DNA from: GCA-003244245 sp036521655
Lineage (GTDB): Bacteria; Actinomycetota; Actinomycetes; Mycobacteriales; Pseudonocardiaceae
Length of the DNA stretch: 19,249 nucleotides
Direction: 5' to 3'
NCBI GenBank assembly: GCA_036521655.1
Contig: DATDHI010000037.1
Span: 1 to 19,249, forward strand
A program made the position numbers and the translations under genes. Below are positions 1-7,459 of the stretch, in pieces (positions within the stretch are counted from its first letter, which is position 1; the number at the start of each line of letters is the position of its first letter). The notes under the pieces were generated by a model. That model made no database searches and had not been told where the DNA came from. It saw only the letters and a program-made list of their open reading frames with translations.

Positions 1-107
1 GTCAACAGCTCGGTGAGGGTTTCGGTGCGGATGCCGTTTACCGTCGGCTGTCCCTCCCGCCACACCGCGGGTGTCGCGGGATCGGCGATGATGTGCTCGG
101 CGGGCCT
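1..107 (-). other. Possible coding remnant at window edge
   Basis: The minus strand is open from a stop at 108-110 to the window edge and reads as plausible protein, including the stretches ADPATPAVWREGQPTVNGIR and TETLTELL. I do not recognise the family. There is no start codon with a ribosome binding site, so it is either a gene fragment or part of a gene that continues beyond the window. It lies just beyond the 3' end of the broken beta-lactamase-type gene on the same strand, in a visibly decayed stretch. Confidence 0.25.
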
Positions 108-161
108 TCAAGGTCCGGGTAGTACGTAGCGTCGGTGAAACGTCTGCTGGTTGGGGGGGCG

Positions 162-577
162 TCAGCAGCCGTCGGCCGTCGATGCCAGCCCGCCGCCGGA
201 CGGGAACGCGGGCAGGCGGCTCCACTGCCCGTCGGGGGCGTCGGCCAGCTCGAGACCGCCCGCCGCTTCGGTCCGGTAGTAGCTGGTGAACCGGTCGCGC
301 TTGCCGGCCGGTACCACGAATCCGGTGTCGACCATGCCGAGTGGCTCGAACAGCCGCTCGGTCGGGAAGTCGGGCAGTGAAGCGCCGGAGACCCTGGCGA
401 TCAGGATTCCTTGAAGGTCGGAGCAGGTGCCGTACAGCCATGCGTAGATGTGCCTTCGACGTCGACAGAGCCGACGGCGGCCACCTCGACCCGGTCACCA
501 CGCGCCACCAGGTCCAGCGCTCCCGGCACCGTGCCGTCGCTGACGTAGTTCTGCAGGAAGTCGCGCAGGTCGGTCAT
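162..577 (-). pseudogene. Class C beta-lactamase-type serine esterase, internally deleted
   Basis: The family (beta-lactamase class C / EstB-like esterases) hydrolyses esters or lactams with an S-x-x-K serine. The gene starts at ATG 577 behind a clear AGGTGG ribosome binding site and reads MTDLRDFLQNYVSDGTVPGA, then about 20 more residues to VGSVDVEGT. Around 440-455 the frame jumps directly to a later part of the family: WLYGTCSDLQGILIARVSG, then FEPLGMVDTGF and LPAFPSGGGLAST. Roughly 130 residues, including the S-x-x-K catalytic region, are therefore missing, and the reading frame changes at the junction. The distal frame stops at 162-164, well short of the usual roughly 400-residue length. 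The loss of the catalytic serine region makes a non-functional product nearly certain; assignment to this broad family is secure, the substrate is unknown. Confidence 0.85.
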
Positions 578-770
578 CGATCCACCTCTGGTCGTGTGCT
601 GTCGAAAGGTAGACGACCGTCGTGAGCACAGCGCTTGCTCCGGCACGTCGCACCAAACATCCGGCACAAGCCTGCATAACCTCCGTAAGCTTGTCCGATT
701 CGCCGAGCGTGAGAGCAGCCGACATCCGGCCCACGGTCGTGAGCGCGTAACAGCGTCGCGGGCCGGGCGC

Positions 771-1586
771 TCAGGGCAGTGACCGCGCGAGATCGAGCAC
801 GGCGGTGACCAGTTCGTTCCCCTCTACTAGCGCCGCGTCGTTGTGGTCCGCGCCGGCCACTTCGACCGTCCGCACCGGGCCGCCTGCAGCGGCCGCCACC
901 GCCGCACTCTGCTCCGGTGGCACGATCGTGTCGGCGGAGCCGTAGACAACTGCGGTCGGCACCCGGACCTGGCCGATCAGCTCGGTCACCGGGAACCGGT
1001 CCCGCAGCAGCAGCCGGACCGGCAGCAGCGGGTAGTGCCGGGAGCCCACGGCGGCGAGGCTGGTGAACGGTGAGCGCAGCACCAGCGCCCCGGGCGGTTG
1101 CTCGGCGGCGAGCCGGGTCGACACCGCCGCACCGAGGCTCTCCCCGAAATAGATCAGGCGGTGCGGCGGTACCCCGTGGTCGACGAGGTAAGCGCGCGCG
1201 GCCCGCGCGTCGGTGATCAGCCCGTCCTCCGAGGGGCTGCCAGGATTGCCGCCGTACCCGCGGTAGTCGAGGAGCAACACCGCGAAACCCTTGGCGGCCA
1301 GCCGGCGGGCCAGCGGGGCCCGCAGCGTGCGGGAGCCGGCATTGCCCGGCGTGACCAGTACGCTGATACCGCGGTCGGCGCGGGTCGGGGCAACATGCCA
1401 GGCGCCGAGCGCCAGCCCGTCCTCGGTCCGTAGCGTGATCTCCTGTGCCCCGGGCAGCACGCTGCCGGCGGGCGGGACCCCGGGGTCCGGAAAGTAGATC
1501 AGGCGGCGCTGCAGCAGCCACACCGCCGCGAGCGGGGCCACCAAAACGACCAGCAGGACCAGCCCGGCGCGCAACACCCTGTCCAT
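771..1586 (-). CDS. Membrane-anchored alpha/beta hydrolase (BEM46/FrsA-like)
   Basis: This 271-residue protein starts with an uncleaved-looking hydrophobic helix (residues about 5-25, LRAGLVLLVVLVAPLAAVWL), followed by RRLIYFPDP, the usual opening of the BEM46-like serine hydrolases that sit on the membrane. The fold's landmarks are present in order: an oxyanion-region VTPGNAGSR (78-86), DYRGYGGNPGSPSE (107-120), the nucleophile elbow GESLG (Ser150), the acid in YGSADTIVPP (Asp219) and the base in ADHND (His248). The triad is complete, so it is probably an active esterase or lipase-like enzyme; the substrate cannot be told. The start at ATG 1586 matches the family's N-terminus, but no good ribosome binding site precedes it; a GTG at 1602-1604 is the alternative. 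It stands alone between two pseudogenes on the same strand. Confidence 0.85.
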   Translation of the reverse strand: MDRVLRAGLVLLVVLVAPLAAVWLLQRRLIYFPDPGVPPAGSVLPGAQEITLRTEDGLALGAWHVAPTRADRGISVLVTPGNAGSRTLRAPLARRLAAKGFAVLLLDYRGYGGNPGSPSEDGLITDARAARAYLVDHGVPPHRLIYFGESLGAAVSTRLAAEQPPGALVLRSPFTSLAAVGSRHYPLLPVRLLLRDRFPVTELIGQVRVPTAVVYGSADTIVPPEQSAAVAAAAGGPVRTVEVAGADHNDAALVEGNELVTAVLDLARSLP

Positions 1587-1616
1587 TGTGCTGCAAGCAC
1601 GCACTTCGGGATGTGG

Positions 1617-1870
1617 TCATTCCAGGCTGGCCGCGAGCCCGAGCACAATGGCGGCGGTCACGAACAGCGCAAGCAGCAGTGGCCAGGCGAACCGGAGGTA
1701 CTTGTCGTAGCCCACCTTGCGGATCGCCAAGCCGCCGACGAGCACGACAGCTGGACGGGACGAGGATGGCCAGCGGGATGTTGACCGCCATCGTGACTAC
1801 GGCGAAGACGCCGGCCGAGGCGCCGCTGGTCAGCCAGACGAGCCCAGCTTGTGCTGCTGCCACCCGCGCC
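1617..1870 (-). pseudogene. Remnant of YfcC/C4-dicarboxylate-type membrane transporter
   Basis: Two pieces of a multi-helix transporter survive in different frames. The upstream piece reads AAQAGLVWLTSGASAGVFAV then VTMAVNIPLAILVPSS, resembling the transmembrane segment ending in a conserved P-S-S of YfcC/AbgT-like carriers. The downstream piece reads VVLVGGLAIRKVGYDKYLRF followed by AWPLLLALFV and a final hydrophobic helix, which looks like the C-terminus of the same family, ending at a TGA at 1617-1619. The two join at about 1745-1755 with a frame change and with the intervening helices missing. Everything N-terminal to the first piece is also gone. Family naming is from remembered motifs and is moderately sure; that it is a broken membrane transporter is much surer. 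Confidence 0.6.
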
Positions 1871-1888
1871 GGATCACCCGCGCCGGAT
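1861..1888. repeat. Perfect 14-bp tandem duplication
   Basis: The unit CACCCGCGCCGGAT occurs twice head to tail (1861-1874, 1875-1888). It lies at the broken upstream edge of the transporter remnant, between it and the dsbA-like gene. It looks like a slippage or deletion scar rather than a binding site, which is inference. Confidence 0.8.
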
Positions 1889-1948
1889 GAACGCCGCAGC
1901 CGCGACGTGACACACCGGCGTGGGGAAGGCTCGCGTAGGTTCGTATGC

Positions 1949-2476
1949 GTGAGCGGTGCAGACGAGATCGACCTCGATCGGCATGTGTACGGCGTCGCCA
2001 CGGCGCCGATGACACTGGTCGAATACGGGGATTTCGAGTGCCCGTATTGCGGCGCGGCGGCCCTTGTTCTGCGAACGTTGATCGACGGGTCGGACGGACG
2101 GGTGCGACTGGTATTCCGGCACTTCCCGTTGTTCACCGTGCACCCGTTCGCCCTGACGGCTGCGTTGGCCGCCGAGGCCTCGGGCGAGCGTTTCTGGGCG
2201 ATGCACGACCTCTTGTTCGCCCATCAGCACCGCCTCACAGACAATGATCTGAACGGCTACGGGCAGCGGATCGGCGCGCGCGAAGTCGTGGGTGAGGCAG
2301 CGCAACGGTTCCGGCCTGCGGTCGAGGCTGACTACGCCTCCGGCGGTGATGCCGGGGTGCGCGGGACCCCGACGCTCTTCGTCGACGGGCGGCTCTACAA
2401 CGGACGGGTCGAGCTCAAGGAACTGCGTTCCACGCTCGGCCTAAGCAGTCGCCTCCGGAAGTCCGTCGGGGGTTGA
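1949..2476 (+). CDS. DsbA-family thiol-disulfide protein (thioredoxin fold)
   Basis: This 175-residue protein is a compact thioredoxin-fold domain of the DsbA/FrnE type. It has the redox motif C31-P-Y-C34 within LVEYGDFECPYCG, an FRHFPL segment, an inserted helical region, and the cis-proline loop VRGTPTLFVDG near residue 140. No signal peptide or membrane helix precedes the domain, so a cytosolic product is expected. The start was placed at GTG 1949, about 9 nt after an AGG; the frame is open further upstream, but that DNA belongs to the neighbouring pseudogene. Its 3' end overlaps the end of nhaA, which converges on it, by 36 bp. The domain closely resembles the one fused to the C-terminus of NhaA in many actinobacteria, so it may serve the antiporter or redox repair at the membrane; that link is inference. 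Confidence 0.85.
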   Translation: MSGADEIDLDRHVYGVATAPMTLVEYGDFECPYCGAAALVLRTLIDGSDGRVRLVFRHFPLFTVHPFALTAALAAEASGERFWAMHDLLFAHQHRLTDNDLNGYGQRIGAREVVGEAAQRFRPAVEADYASGGDAGVRGTPTLFVDGRLYNGRVELKELRSTLGLSSRLRKSVGG

Positions 2477-3880
2477 CGCTACAGCCTGCGTGGGATCCAG
2501 CCACGGCCCGGCCGGCAGCGTGGGCAGACTCGCGTCGTTGTCGATCGTGCACAGTGGTAGTCGCTCCCCGAGATAGCGCAGCGCGAGAGAACCTAGGACC
2601 GCGGCAAGAAGCGATCCAGTGAGGACGCCGATCTGGGCCTGCTGATGGAGGCTCGGATCAGGAAAGGCGAGATCGGTGATGAACAGGGAGATCGTGAAGC
2701 CGATCCCGGCGAGGATGGCACCGCCGATCAGGTGCCCGTAGCGCACCCGGCCGGGAAGATCGCCCAGCCGGGCCCACAGCGCGATCGCCGTCGTGCCGGA
2801 GATGCCGACCGTGTTGCCGACCAGCAGCGCCACAACGATACCGATGGTGACGTGCGAGGTCAGCGCCTGACGAAGGGTATCGCCGTCGAGACGGACGCCG
2901 GCGTTGGCCAGTCCGAAGAGCGGGACGACGATGAAAGCGCTGACCGGGTGCAACGCATCCTGGAGTCGGTCGTTGGCGGGGACGGTGGCCCTCGCGGCGG
3001 AATTGGCCAGCCGGACCCGCTCAGGATCGGGCTGCTCGATGACAGCGCGTCCGTAGAATCGCAGCCGTTCGCGTTGCCCGGGCTCCACCAGAGTGGCCGG
3101 TACGAGCAGCCCGAGCAACACGCCGGCCAGGGTCGGGTGTAGGCCGGATGCGTAGACCGCCGCCCACAAACCAATGCCCACCAGGACGTACGCGCGGAGC
3201 TGCCACACCCGCGCCCAGCGCAGCACGGTCAGCGCGGCGACGAATACCGCCGCCGCCAGCAGGCCCCACACCCTGACGCCGTCGGTGTAGAACAGCGCCA
3301 GCACGGTGATCGCGCCGATGTCATCGACGATGGCAAGGGTCAGCAGGAACAGCCGCAGCTGATCCGGGCACCGGGGACCGAACAGGGCCAGGATGCCGAC
3401 CAGGAACGCCGTGTCAGTAGACATCGGGATGCCCCACCCGTAGGCGGCCGGACCAGTCGGATTCAGGGTGAAGTAGAGCAGCGCCGGCAGCGCGAGACCA
3501 CCGATGGCGCCGAACGCCGGGACGATCACCGAGCGCCGATTGCGCAGCTCACCGACGGTGAGCTCACGACTGATCTCCAGCCCCACGACCAAGAAGAAGA
3601 TCACCATGGCGGCGTCGTTGACCCAGTGCCGAAGGTCCCAGGTTATCTCCGCATTGCCGACCCGGATCGATGCCTCAGTGCTCCAGAGCGCGTCGTAGCC
3701 GCCGCCGGGCACGTTCGCCCAGATCAGCGCAGCCACCGTGGCGACGAGCAATACCAACCCGCCGCCCGCCTCGGTGACCAGAAAGCGCCGAAGCGGCAGG
3801 GAGACACGCGGCAGTTGGACGCTCAGCCTCGTCTGCGGGCCGGGACGGGTCGGCTGCGGAACTGTCGTCGGCCGGCTCAC
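2441..3880 (-). CDS. nhaA: Na+/H+ antiporter NhaA
   Basis: NhaA exports Na+ (and Li+) across the cytoplasmic membrane in exchange for two protons, giving salt and alkaline pH tolerance. The 479-residue product begins at GTG 3880, chosen because GGAGGGG lies about 8 nt upstream. A Pro/Arg-rich tail of about 30 residues precedes the first helix. Family motifs are intact: NDAAMVIFFLVVGLEISREL, GIPMSTDTAFLVGILALFG, and the ion-binding double aspartate in TLAIVDDIGAITVLALFYT. The last helices, GIGFTISLFITDLAF and the following segment, are also present. The C-terminal tail (about 35 residues after the last helix) is hydrophilic and ends without the thioredoxin domain found in many actinobacterial NhaA proteins; a separate protein of just that type is encoded convergently and overlaps the 3' end. 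Confidence 0.95.
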   Translation of the reverse strand: MSRPTTVPQPTRPGPQTRLSVQLPRVSLPLRRFLVTEAGGGLVLLVATVAALIWANVPGGGYDALWSTEASIRVGNAEITWDLRHWVNDAAMVIFFLVVGLEISRELTVGELRNRRSVIVPAFGAIGGLALPALLYFTLNPTGPAAYGWGIPMSTDTAFLVGILALFGPRCPDQLRLFLLTLAIVDDIGAITVLALFYTDGVRVWGLLAAAVFVAALTVLRWARVWQLRAYVLVGIGLWAAVYASGLHPTLAGVLLGLLVPATLVEPGQRERLRFYGRAVIEQPDPERVRLANSAARATVPANDRLQDALHPVSAFIVVPLFGLANAGVRLDGDTLRQALTSHVTIGIVVALLVGNTVGISGTTAIALWARLGDLPGRVRYGHLIGGAILAGIGFTISLFITDLAFPDPSLHQQAQIGVLTGSLLAAVLGSLALRYLGERLPLCTIDNDASLPTLPAGPWLDPTQAVASTPDGLPEATA

Positions 3881-4107
3881 GGCGTGCTCCCCTCCATCCG
3901 AGTGCACCGAAAAGACCGGCAAATGGCGGCGAGATCTGACGTTGCCAGATGCCGCGGTCCAGTGCCACGCCTGCGTGGCGGCGGGAACACGCCGCCCGCG
4001 GCGTCACGCTGCACCAGGCCGATTGCCAAGGATTTCCCCATGCCTGAAGTCACCGTGGAGGAATGGCCGCCCGGCTCGTGAGCGCCAGCGCTGCCGGCCC
4101 AGGTCCG

Positions 4108-4965
4108 CTAGCCGAGCTCGGCGGCGTCGCTGAGCCGCAGCTTGCGCTGCGCGCGCTGGTAGAAGGTTGTGGTGCCGAGCCGTACGACGGAACCTGCCGC
4201 CACGTGAGTCACGAGTTCTACCCGCTGGCCCGGCTCGAGGGTCCGGACTAGTTCCCCGTCGACCTCGAGGGCCAGCGAACCGCTGCTGGGCAGCAGCTCC
4301 AATGCCAACGACTCGCTGCAGGCCAGCATGAGGGCACGGTTGAAGGCGGAATGTGGTGCAACGGGCACAACGAGCAGTCCTTCCGCTTTGGGCGACACGA
4401 TCGGCCCGCCGGCGGAGAAGCTGTACGCTGTCGAGCCGGTTGGCGTCGAGACGACGACGGCATCGGCGACATAGCGCACGAAGGGCCGGCCGTCGACGAC
4501 CAATCCGACGGCGGCCTGCCCGCGGCCCGGGATGCGTACCAGCACGATGTCGTTGAAGGCGATCCGGACGGTGTCGCCTACCAGGGCTTCGACCGCCACG
4601 CGCGGTTCCACCTCGAAGCGCTCCTCCGCGATGCAGCACAGTGCGTTGTCAAGGTCCGGAACGTCGATTTCGGCGAGGAACCCGAGCTTGCCGAGGTTCA
4701 CACCGAGGACCGGAACCTGGTGGTGGTAAGCCAGCCGAAGTGTGCGGAGCATGGTCCCATCACCGCCAAGACTGACCAACAGGTCGACGTGCTCCGCGAT
4801 CCGGTGCTGCTCGATGAGCTGTACCCCCAGCACGCCGTCCAGCTCGCCCGCGATACCGAAGACCGTGGTCCCTCGAGCGGCGGCCCAGCGTGTCACCAGC
4901 TCAACGGCTAGGGCACAGTCACGTTTCGGGTGCAAGACAAGCCCGACTGCGCCGATATGGCCCAC
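4108..4965 (-). CDS. nadK: NAD kinase
   Basis: NAD kinase phosphorylates NAD to NADP using ATP or polyphosphate and is the only route to NADP, so the gene should be essential unless a second copy exists. The product is 285 residues from GTG 4965, about the family length. It has the nucleotide-binding GGDGT (67-71, inside LLVSLGGDGTMLRTLR), GVNLGKLGFLAEI, the Asn-acidic pair in FNDIVLVR (138-139, Asp in place of the usual Glu), and the NAD-binding STPTGSTAYSFSAGGPIV (173-190). The start is uncertain: the frame stays open to 5019, with no clear ribosome binding site. It was set at the point where the family's conserved beta-strand begins (HIGAVGLVLHPKRD). In many actinobacteria nadK sits with tlyA and recN; here it does not. 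Confidence 0.93.
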   Translation of the reverse strand: MGHIGAVGLVLHPKRDCALAVELVTRWAAARGTTVFGIAGELDGVLGVQLIEQHRIAEHVDLLVSLGGDGTMLRTLRLAYHHQVPVLGVNLGKLGFLAEIDVPDLDNALCCIAEERFEVEPRVAVEALVGDTVRIAFNDIVLVRIPGRGQAAVGLVVDGRPFVRYVADAVVVSTPTGSTAYSFSAGGPIVSPKAEGLLVVPVAPHSAFNRALMLACSESLALELLPSSGSLALEVDGELVRTLEPGQRVELVTHVAAGSVVRLGTTTFYQRAQRKLRLSDAAELG

Positions 4966-5047
4966 CACCGCAGCGTACGTAGCTGGTAGTGCCCTGGCGA
5001 CGCCAGAGCGAGCAAGCACCGGGTGCTGAGATCGACGCGGCGGGGGG

Positions 5048-5465
5048 TCACCGCTCGCTAGGGGGGCCCAGGACGGGTTTCACGTCAAGAACGGGGGTCC
5101 CGTCGATCGCTTCGAGATTGCGGACGGTGATGGCGTTCTCTTCGACGCCCGCGATGGTGACCGCGTGCAGACCGATCGGGTTGGGGCGATCCGGTGATCG
5201 GGTGGAGAACACCCCCTGGCGGGGCCGGTTCGGGTCGCTGCGTGGGTGCACCGACAGGACGTCACGACGGCCTCGGTGTAGCCAGGTCAGTACGAGCACC
5301 TCGTCACCGATGCCTAGATCCGCCGCGGCCTCGCACAGCTCGGGGTCGGAAGACGACTCGCGCCAGCGGTGCACCTTCGTCGCCTTGCTTCGGGGCGGCG
5401 TCGCGGTCGGTCAGCGGTGATTCCACCCAGCCCACCGGCTGCAGCTGGTAGGTCGGCTCGCTCAA
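5048..5465 (-). pseudogene. trmO: tRNA m6t6A37 methyltransferase (TrmO/TsaA-like), one frameshift
   Basis: TrmO-type enzymes use S-adenosylmethionine to methylate the t6A base at position 37 of ANN-decoding tRNAs. The N-terminal half starts at TTG 5465 behind a GAGGG (9-nt spacing) and reads LSEPTYQLQPVGWVESPLTD, then RDAAPKQGDEGAP and LARVVF. The rest lies one frame over: DPELCEAAADLGIGDEVLVL, then the family signatures DVLSVHPRSDP, GVFSTRSPDRPNPIGLH, LEAIDGTPVLDVKP and the end at 5048. The two frames join if one extra C on the minus strand near 5348-5351 is removed (VVF then DPEL). All motifs are present, so a single base separates this from an intact roughly 138-residue gene. It is either a recent pseudogene or a sequence error. 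An ATG at 5374 would give only the C-terminal two thirds. Confidence 0.8.
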
Positions 5466-5538
5466 TGGTCCGAGCCCTCAGGACGACTGGATGAGGCCGA
5501 TGACGTTCCGCGCCTCGGCCAGCTTGACCTGGAGATCG

Positions 5539-6207
5539 CTAGCCTCGGTGATCCATCGACGCCACCAGCTCCACGGTGATCTCGTCGAGCGAGTCCACGA
5601 CAGCGTCGGCGAGCGCAAGCGCATCCGCAGCTGGTGGAAAGGCCGCATGGGGCACGGCGAGCACCCCCATTCCGGCTGCAGCGGCCGATCGCAGCCCGTT
5701 GCTGGAGTCCTCGATCGCTACCGCCTGCAGCGGCTCCACGCTGAGCCGCTGCGCCACGGTCTGATAAACCACAGGTGAGGGCTTTCCAGCTCCCACCTCC
5801 TCCGTGGAGACGCTGACCTGAAACCGCCGCACCAACCCGGCCGACTCCAGCACGGTGTCGATCAGCCGCCGCGGTGAGGATGACGCGAGCCCCAGCGGCC
5901 AGCGACGTCCCAGCCGCTCGACCACCTCGACCGCACCCGGGAGCAGAGGTAGCCGCGCGGCGTACTCAGCGGCCATCCGGTCGATGACGGTCGCCGCTAC
6001 CTCGTCAGGCTCGGCGGGTACGCCCACCACGTCGGTCAGGTACGCCGACCACTCCGGCGTGCTCATGCCCTGCATCGCTCGGGTCGCCTCCGCGGGCCAG
6101 GACCGCCCAGTTTCGGCGGCAACCCCGCGACGAACGACGTCCCACAACTCCTCCGAATCGACGAGTACGCCGTCGAGGTCGAAGACCACCGCGTGCACCA
6201 CGGTCAA
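5539..6207 (-). CDS. HAD-superfamily phosphatase/phosphomutase (subfamily IA)
   Basis: This 222-residue haloacid-dehalogenase-like enzyme resembles beta-phosphoglucomutase and sugar-phosphate phosphatases of subfamily IA. Motif I is FDLDGVLVDSEE (nucleophile Asp10, acid/base Asp12), followed by a helical cap, motif II LASSSPRRLID, motif III lysine in VGAGKPSPVVYQ, and motif IV IEDSSNGLRSAAAAGMGVLA. All catalytic residues are in place, so it should be active on a small phosphorylated metabolite, which cannot be named. The TTG at 6207 or the GTG two codons later are both possible starts. It runs on the same strand as trmO (73 bp away) and abuts the chloroperoxidase remnant upstream. Confidence 0.88.
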   Translation of the reverse strand: MTVVHAVVFDLDGVLVDSEELWDVVRRGVAAETGRSWPAEATRAMQGMSTPEWSAYLTDVVGVPAEPDEVAATVIDRMAAEYAARLPLLPGAVEVVERLGRRWPLGLASSSPRRLIDTVLESAGLVRRFQVSVSTEEVGAGKPSPVVYQTVAQRLSVEPLQAVAIEDSSNGLRSAAAAGMGVLAVPHAAFPPAADALALADAVVDSLDEITVELVASMDHRG

Positions 6208-6214
6208 TCCGCTA

Positions 6215-6365
6215 CTACTTGAGAAAGGCGACGGTTGACCTGATCAGTGTGGGTCCACGCGATGGCATGCGGGACACCTTCGATGACCACGTGCGTGATG
6301 CCTTTGAACAGCCCTGGCAGGTGGTGGGCGCCTGAGTTCTCCGCGCCCACACTGATACGTGGCAT
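6215..6365 (-). pseudogene. Chloroperoxidase-type alpha/beta hydrolase, reduced to its two ends
   Basis: The start region is well preserved: AGGAG, 6 nt, then ATG 6363-6365 and MPRISVGAENS, matching the opening of non-heme chloroperoxidase/arylesterase-type hydrolases (about 275 residues). After some 15 residues the sequence jumps to the family's end, THVVIEGVPHAIAWTHTDQVN, which includes the conserved catalytic-histidine segment. It then slips frame to finish as TVAFLK and a stop at 6215-6217. About 220 residues, with the catalytic serine and aspartate, are absent. It is therefore a deletion relic whose translation signals survive. It is divergent from the intact hydrolase/SDR pair, and the shared upstream DNA carries direct repeats. 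Confidence 0.75.
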
Positions 6366-6406
6366 GGATTCTCCTCTTCTGGGAACGGCTTATGCCCCGG
6401 GGCAAG

Positions 6407-6465
6407 CCGCCAAGTGGAACCTTTAAGCTGTTCAGGCGGCCTGTGGACCGCCAAGTGAAACCTTT
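6407..6465. promoter_or_regulatory. Pair of 18-bp direct repeats, candidate operator
   Basis: The sequence CCGCCAAGTGGAACCTTT at 6407-6424 recurs at 6448-6465 with one change (CCGCCAAGTGAAACCTTT), start to start 41 bp, close to four helical turns. A short inverted repeat GGCGG/CCGCC (6436-6440 and 6448-6452) bridges the two. The pair lies between the divergent chloroperoxidase remnant and the hydrolase/SDR operon. Two repeats at that spacing suggest a transcription factor site; which factor is unknown. Confidence 0.5.
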
Positions 6466-6527
6466 GGCGCTCCAGCGGGCCACCGTCCAACTACGTGAAG
6501 TCATGCTCTCACATGGCGCTTGCGACG

Positions 6528-6554
6528 ACGGTCGCGTGCTCCCTACGGTCGCGT
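6528..6554. repeat. 10-bp direct repeat upstream of the hydrolase/SDR operon
   Basis: ACGGTCGCGT occurs at 6528-6537 and 6545-6554, with a 17-bp period, about 75 bp before the ATG at 6628. It may be part of a promoter or activator site; no convincing -35/-10 pair was found around it. Confidence 0.35.
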
Positions 6555-6627
6555 CATAAGCCCGTGGCCATCGTTCGTTGGCGGCCGACGCATCGCGGGC
6601 GGTTGTTTCCCAACCGAGAGGTGCATC

Positions 6628-7449
6628 ATGACAAGTCCGATGCCGGTCCTGTTCATCCATGGGCTGTGGCTGCACGCCACCTCGTGGAACCCGTGGGTCG
6701 AGTTGTTCCGGGACGCGGGATATGAGCCGGTCGCGCCGGGTTGGCCGGGCGAGCCGGACACGGTGAACGAGGCTCGGGAGAATCCCGAGAGCATCGCCGA
6801 CCACGGGATCGACGACGCTGTTGAGCACTACGCCAAGATCATCGGTAGCTTGGCTGTCAAGCCGATCTTGGTCGGGCACTCCTTCGGGGGAATGATCGCC
6901 CAGAAGCTCCTCGGCCAGGACCGGGCCGCCGCCGCCGTCGCGATCGATGCCGCACAGATCAAGGGCGTGCTGCCGTTGCCGCTGTCGGCGCTACGCGCCA
7001 CCCTGCCGGTGTTCAGGAACCCGGCTAACAGGCACAAGGCGGTCTCCCTCACCGCCGAGCAGTTCCGTTACGCATTCGGCAACGCCGTCTCCGAACAAGA
7101 GTCCAATGAGCTCCATGAACGCTGGGCGATCCCGGCACCAGGCAAGCCTCTGTTCGAAGCCGCCGCCGCCAACTTCAACCCGCACTCACCAGCCAAGGTT
7201 GACACCGCCAACGAGATGCGTGGCCCACTGCTGCTGATCATGGGTGGCAAGGACCACACCGTGCCCGAGGCTGTAACCCGAGCCACGCTGAAGCAGTACC
7301 GCCACTCCGACGCGGTCACCGATATCAAGGAGTTCCCCGATCGGGCGCACTCCCTGACGATCGACCACGGCTGGCGGGAGGTTGCCGACGTCTCGCTGGC
7401 TTGGCTGAATGAACAACCGAACCTTGGACCGGCGGTTTCACGCATCTGA
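6628..7449 (+). CDS. Alpha/beta hydrolase
   Basis: The 273-residue product begins at ATG 6628 with GAGAGG about 6 nt upstream. It opens directly with the first core strand and oxyanion motif VLFIHGLWLHATSW, then the nucleophile elbow VGHSFGGMIAQ (Ser85), the acid in MGGKDHTVP (Asp209) and the base in PDRAHSLTID (His241). The triad is complete and there is no signal peptide, so it is a cytosolic hydrolase of unknown substrate. The dehydrogenase gene follows after 10 bp, so the two are almost certainly co-transcribed and may act on the same compound (ester cleavage plus alcohol/ketone oxidoreduction, inferred). Confidence 0.9.
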   Translation: MTSPMPVLFIHGLWLHATSWNPWVELFRDAGYEPVAPGWPGEPDTVNEARENPESIADHGIDDAVEHYAKIIGSLAVKPILVGHSFGGMIAQKLLGQDRAAAAVAIDAAQIKGVLPLPLSALRATLPVFRNPANRHKAVSLTAEQFRYAFGNAVSEQESNELHERWAIPAPGKPLFEAAAANFNPHSPAKVDTANEMRGPLLLIMGGKDHTVPEAVTRATLKQYRHSDAVTDIKEFPDRAHSLTIDHGWREVADVSLAWLNEQPNLGPAVSRI

Positions 7450-7459
7450 GGAGTCCGTC

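Noticed and set aside
578..770. Short inverted repeats (TGTGCT/AGCACA, ACGAC/GTCGT) upstream of the beta-lactamase relic
   Set aside because: Arms of 5-6 bp are expected by chance; there is no promoter in the right register.
574..2136. Very long open frame on the minus strand (about 520 codons)
   Set aside because: It spans the alpha/beta hydrolase in another frame plus two pseudogene regions; the translation is Arg/Ala/Gly/Pro-rich and without domain character, as expected for a shadow frame in high-G+C DNA.
4040..4081. Short plus-strand frame MPEVTVEEWPPGS behind AAGGA, resembling the start of a 4-oxalocrotonate tautomerase
   Set aside because: Only 13 codons with no sign of the remaining family sequence downstream; possibly a relic, but the match is too short to support.
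5466..5538. Minus-strand stretch reading ITEASDLQVKLAEARNVIGL before a stop
   Set aside because: Looks protein-like but has no start or ribosome binding site and no recognisable family; could be a scrap of a lost gene or chance.
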